This document shows positions 6,969-8,595 of a stretch of 8,595 nucleotides of DNA, in pieces. The stretch comes from Deltaproteobacteria bacterium (lineage in GTDB: Bacteria; Desulfobacterota; Binatia; Binatales; Binataceae), in the NCBI GenBank assembly GCA_027403435.1, contig DAHZDR010000416.1:1-8595 (forward strand), given 5' to 3'. Both the position numbers and the translations under genes were made by a program. Positions within the stretch are counted from its first letter, which is position 1, and each line of letters starts with the position of its first letter. The notes below the pieces were generated by a model. The model had not been told where the DNA came from, did no database searches, and was given only the letters and a program-made list of their open reading frames with translations.

Positions 6969-8138
6969 GAAGGCTGGAGCGCGGAAGCGCGCCTGGTGGT
7001 CGCTTGCCTGCGCCGCGAATGCGGCGGCGGCGATTCGGCGGCGGAAATGGCGATCGCGGACGCCGCCGCCTTGAATTGGACGCTCGTCGCTTCGCACGCG
7101 GGTCATCATGGCGTTCTGCCGCTGGTCTATCGGCGCTTGCGGCGAACGCCGGGAATCGCGCCGGAGCGGCTCGAGCGGATGCGCGCCGAGTATTACGGCA
7201 ACGCGCTTGGCAACCTGCAAATGACGCGCGAATTAGCGCGGATGGCGGCCGCGCTCGCGGCCGCCGGAATCGAAACGATCGCCTTCAAGGGCCCCTTACT
7301 GGCGCTTCAGGCGTGGGGCGACGTTTCGCTGCGCCAATTCAACGATATTGATTTGCTCGTGCGCCGCAAGGACGCGGTGCGCGCCGCGGCGACCCTGGTC
7401 GAAGGCGGCTATCTGCCGCGCGCGATGGATCTGGCGCAACCGCGGGTGGCGCTCGAACGCGCCTCCGGCGACGAATTTATCCGGCCCGGCGCGGATTGGT
7501 CGATCGATCTGCATTGGGATCTGCTCCCGCCCTATTTTGATTACGGCCCGGAGGAAAACGCCCTGTGGCGCCACGCCGAACTCCGCGAACTCGAAGGAAC
7601 CCCGATCCGCACGCTGGGACGCGCCGATCTCGCGCTCTTTCTGGCCGTCCATGGCGCCAAACACGGATGGAGCGGGCTGGGTTCGATTGCGGATTTGGCG
7701 ATGATCCTGCGCGCCGCCGACGCCGCGGAACGCGACGCGCTGGCTGAAGCGGCGCGCGCGCGCGGCGCGCTCAGAATCGCCGCCGTCGGCGCCGCGCTCG
7801 CGGCGGATTTGCTGGGCGCGCCGGCCGGCCCGGCGTTGACGCGGGCGGCGGCGAACGATCCGGCGGTGGCGCGCCTGGTCCGCGGAATCAAGCGGCGGCT
7901 GTTCGTTAACGTCGGAGGGCGGCCGCCGCTCTATTTGGAATGGGCGGTGCCGCTGGGCGTGATCGAGAGCGCGCGCGGACGGCTGCGCCATCTTGCGCTG
8001 CGCGCGCTCTATTATGCGATTCGACCGGTGCGGGCGCTGATCGTGCAATCGCGCCGGCTGTTGCCCAACGCGCCGTATCCAGCCAAAAAGATGCGCGCAT
8101 GGCCGCCGCCAGAACGCCGGGCGCGCGCTCCCCAATGA
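6942..8138 (+). CDS. NTP_transf_5-type nucleotidyltransferase family protein
   Basis: This 398-residue protein matches the nucleotidyltransferase family that accompanies RiPP kinases, as in paeninodin-type clusters. Visible motifs are AFKGPLLA (114-121), FNDIDLLV (133-140) with the paired Asp135 and Asp137 expected to bind metal, SIDLHWDLL (187-195) and VHGAKHGW (236-243). The family fold is that of a polymerase-beta-like nucleotidyltransferase. The substrate is not established, and nucleotidyl or other modification of the peptide or its phosphate is only a guess. ATG 6942 lacks a ribosome site: the GGAGG at 6899-6903 is 38 bases away. The frame is open upstream into the kinase end but contains no ATG, GTG or TTG there. 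The stop overlaps the ABC start as ATGA. The last 60 residues are basic and less conserved-looking. Confidence 0.82.
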   Translation: MSGGESGIAEGWSAEARLVVACLRRECGGGDSAAEMAIADAAALNWTLVASHAGHHGVLPLVYRRLRRTPGIAPERLERMRAEYYGNALGNLQMTRELARMAAALAAAGIETIAFKGPLLALQAWGDVSLRQFNDIDLLVRRKDAVRAAATLVEGGYLPRAMDLAQPRVALERASGDEFIRPGADWSIDLHWDLLPPYFDYGPEENALWRHAELRELEGTPIRTLGRADLALFLAVHGAKHGWSGLGSIADLAMILRAADAAERDALAEAARARGALRIAAVGAALAADLLGAPAGPALTRAAANDPAVARLVRGIKRRLFVNVGGRPPLYLEWAVPLGVIESARGRLRHLALRALYYAIRPVRALIVQSRRLLPNAPYPAKKMRAWPPPERRARAPQ

Positions 8139-8595
8139 AAGGCTCGGCTCCGGAATTCGCGCGGGCCCTGGCCCGATCCCAGGGGTGGCGCCTCTGGCGA
8201 ACGCTCGCGCTGATGCTCGCGGTGCCCATGGTCGAAGGAATCGGCCTGGCCCTGATGCTGCCGACTCTGCAGGCGGCCGGGATGGATTTGCATGGGCAGG
8301 GACGCGCGGATCGGCTGGCGCGGGCGGCGCTGGGAGCGCTGGACGCAATCGGGTTTCGACCAGGATTTTTCGGCTTGCTCGCCGTCTATGTCGGCGTCGC
8401 CGCCGCGCGGGCGATGCTGGCGCGCAAGCGCGGCGTCGCCATGTGGGCGACGCAACAGAACTTCGCCGACGAGGAGCGCAGGCGGCTGTATGCGGCGATC
8501 GTCGGCGCGCGCTGGCGCTTTCTTGCCCGGAGCCATCTCGCCGATTTTCTGCACGCCTTGACCGCCGAAATCGACCGCGTCGGCTATGCGGTTTC
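8135..8595 (+). CDS. ABC exporter, N-terminal membrane domain (partial)
   Basis: The frame starts at ATG 8135, overlapping the nucleotidyltransferase stop by four bases (ATGA), and stays open to the window end, giving 153 complete codons. It begins MKGSAPEFARALARSQGWRL, then shows a hydrophobic segment at about 20-45 (with MVEGIGLALMLPTL) and a second at about 76-96. This is the start seen in fused membrane/ATPase exporters of lasso clusters (the D protein), which export the mature peptide and can give self-immunity. The EGxGLxLxLP pattern in TM1 is typical. The ATPase domain, with Walker motifs, would lie beyond the window, so the call rests on the TM pattern and position as last operon gene. 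Confidence 0.72.
   Translation, partial: MKGSAPEFARALARSQGWRLWRTLALMLAVPMVEGIGLALMLPTLQAAGMDLHGQGRADRLARAALGALDAIGFRPGFFGLLAVYVGVAAARAMLARKRGVAMWATQQNFADEERRRLYAAIVGARWRFLARSHLADFLHALTAEIDRVGYAV

Noticed and set aside
7296..8348. 350-codon - strand frame
   Set aside because: Antisense to the nucleotidyltransferase and ABC genes, Arg/Pro/Ala-rich, no motif.

Overview
The window is GC-rich DNA with dense, co-directional genes, all on the + strand. It carries the larger part of a lasso-peptide-type RiPP biosynthetic operon, preceded by an RND-superfamily membrane exporter. The split lasso B1/B2 proteins, the HPr-kinase-like protein, the nucleotidyltransferase and the COG1033-type RND exporter point to a Gram-negative proteobacterium or a relative (for example the Desulfobacterota/Binatota side). 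No rRNA or tRNA marker is present, so this placement is an inference only.

Layout. Positions 1-543 hold no convincing gene, only a few GC-rich inverted repeats and a weak terminator-like hairpin. Positions 544-2970 encode an 808-residue, 12-TM RND/MMPL-type exporter. After a gap of about 100 bases with a plausible sigma-70-type promoter (3029-3057), a tightly packed operon begins: a PqqD-like leader-binding protein B1 (3072-3422), a transglutaminase-like leader peptidase B2 (3406-3873), a 93-base gap with a perfect AT-rich palindrome (3880-3892), an asparagine-synthetase-like cyclase C (3967-5874), an HPr-kinase-like P-loop kinase (5881-6894), an NTP_transf_5-type nucleotidyltransferase (6942-8138), and the start of an ABC-exporter membrane domain (8135 onward), cut by the window end.

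How the genes fit together. In known lasso pathways B1 binds the precursor leader, B2 cuts the leader off, C activates an Asp/Glu side chain with ATP and closes the macrolactam ring, and an ABC transporter exports the product. The extra kinase and nucleotidyltransferase match the tailoring set of paeninodin-type lasso clusters, in which the kinase phosphorylates the C-terminal Ser of the precursor. A phosphorylated or otherwise tailored lasso peptide is therefore the likely product class.

The main open point is the substrate. I find no convincing precursor-peptide gene in any intergenic space of the window. The best-looking candidate (2967-3059) has core-like geometry but no standard start codon and no recognisable leader motif. 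The real precursor may lie beyond the ABC transporter or elsewhere in the genome.
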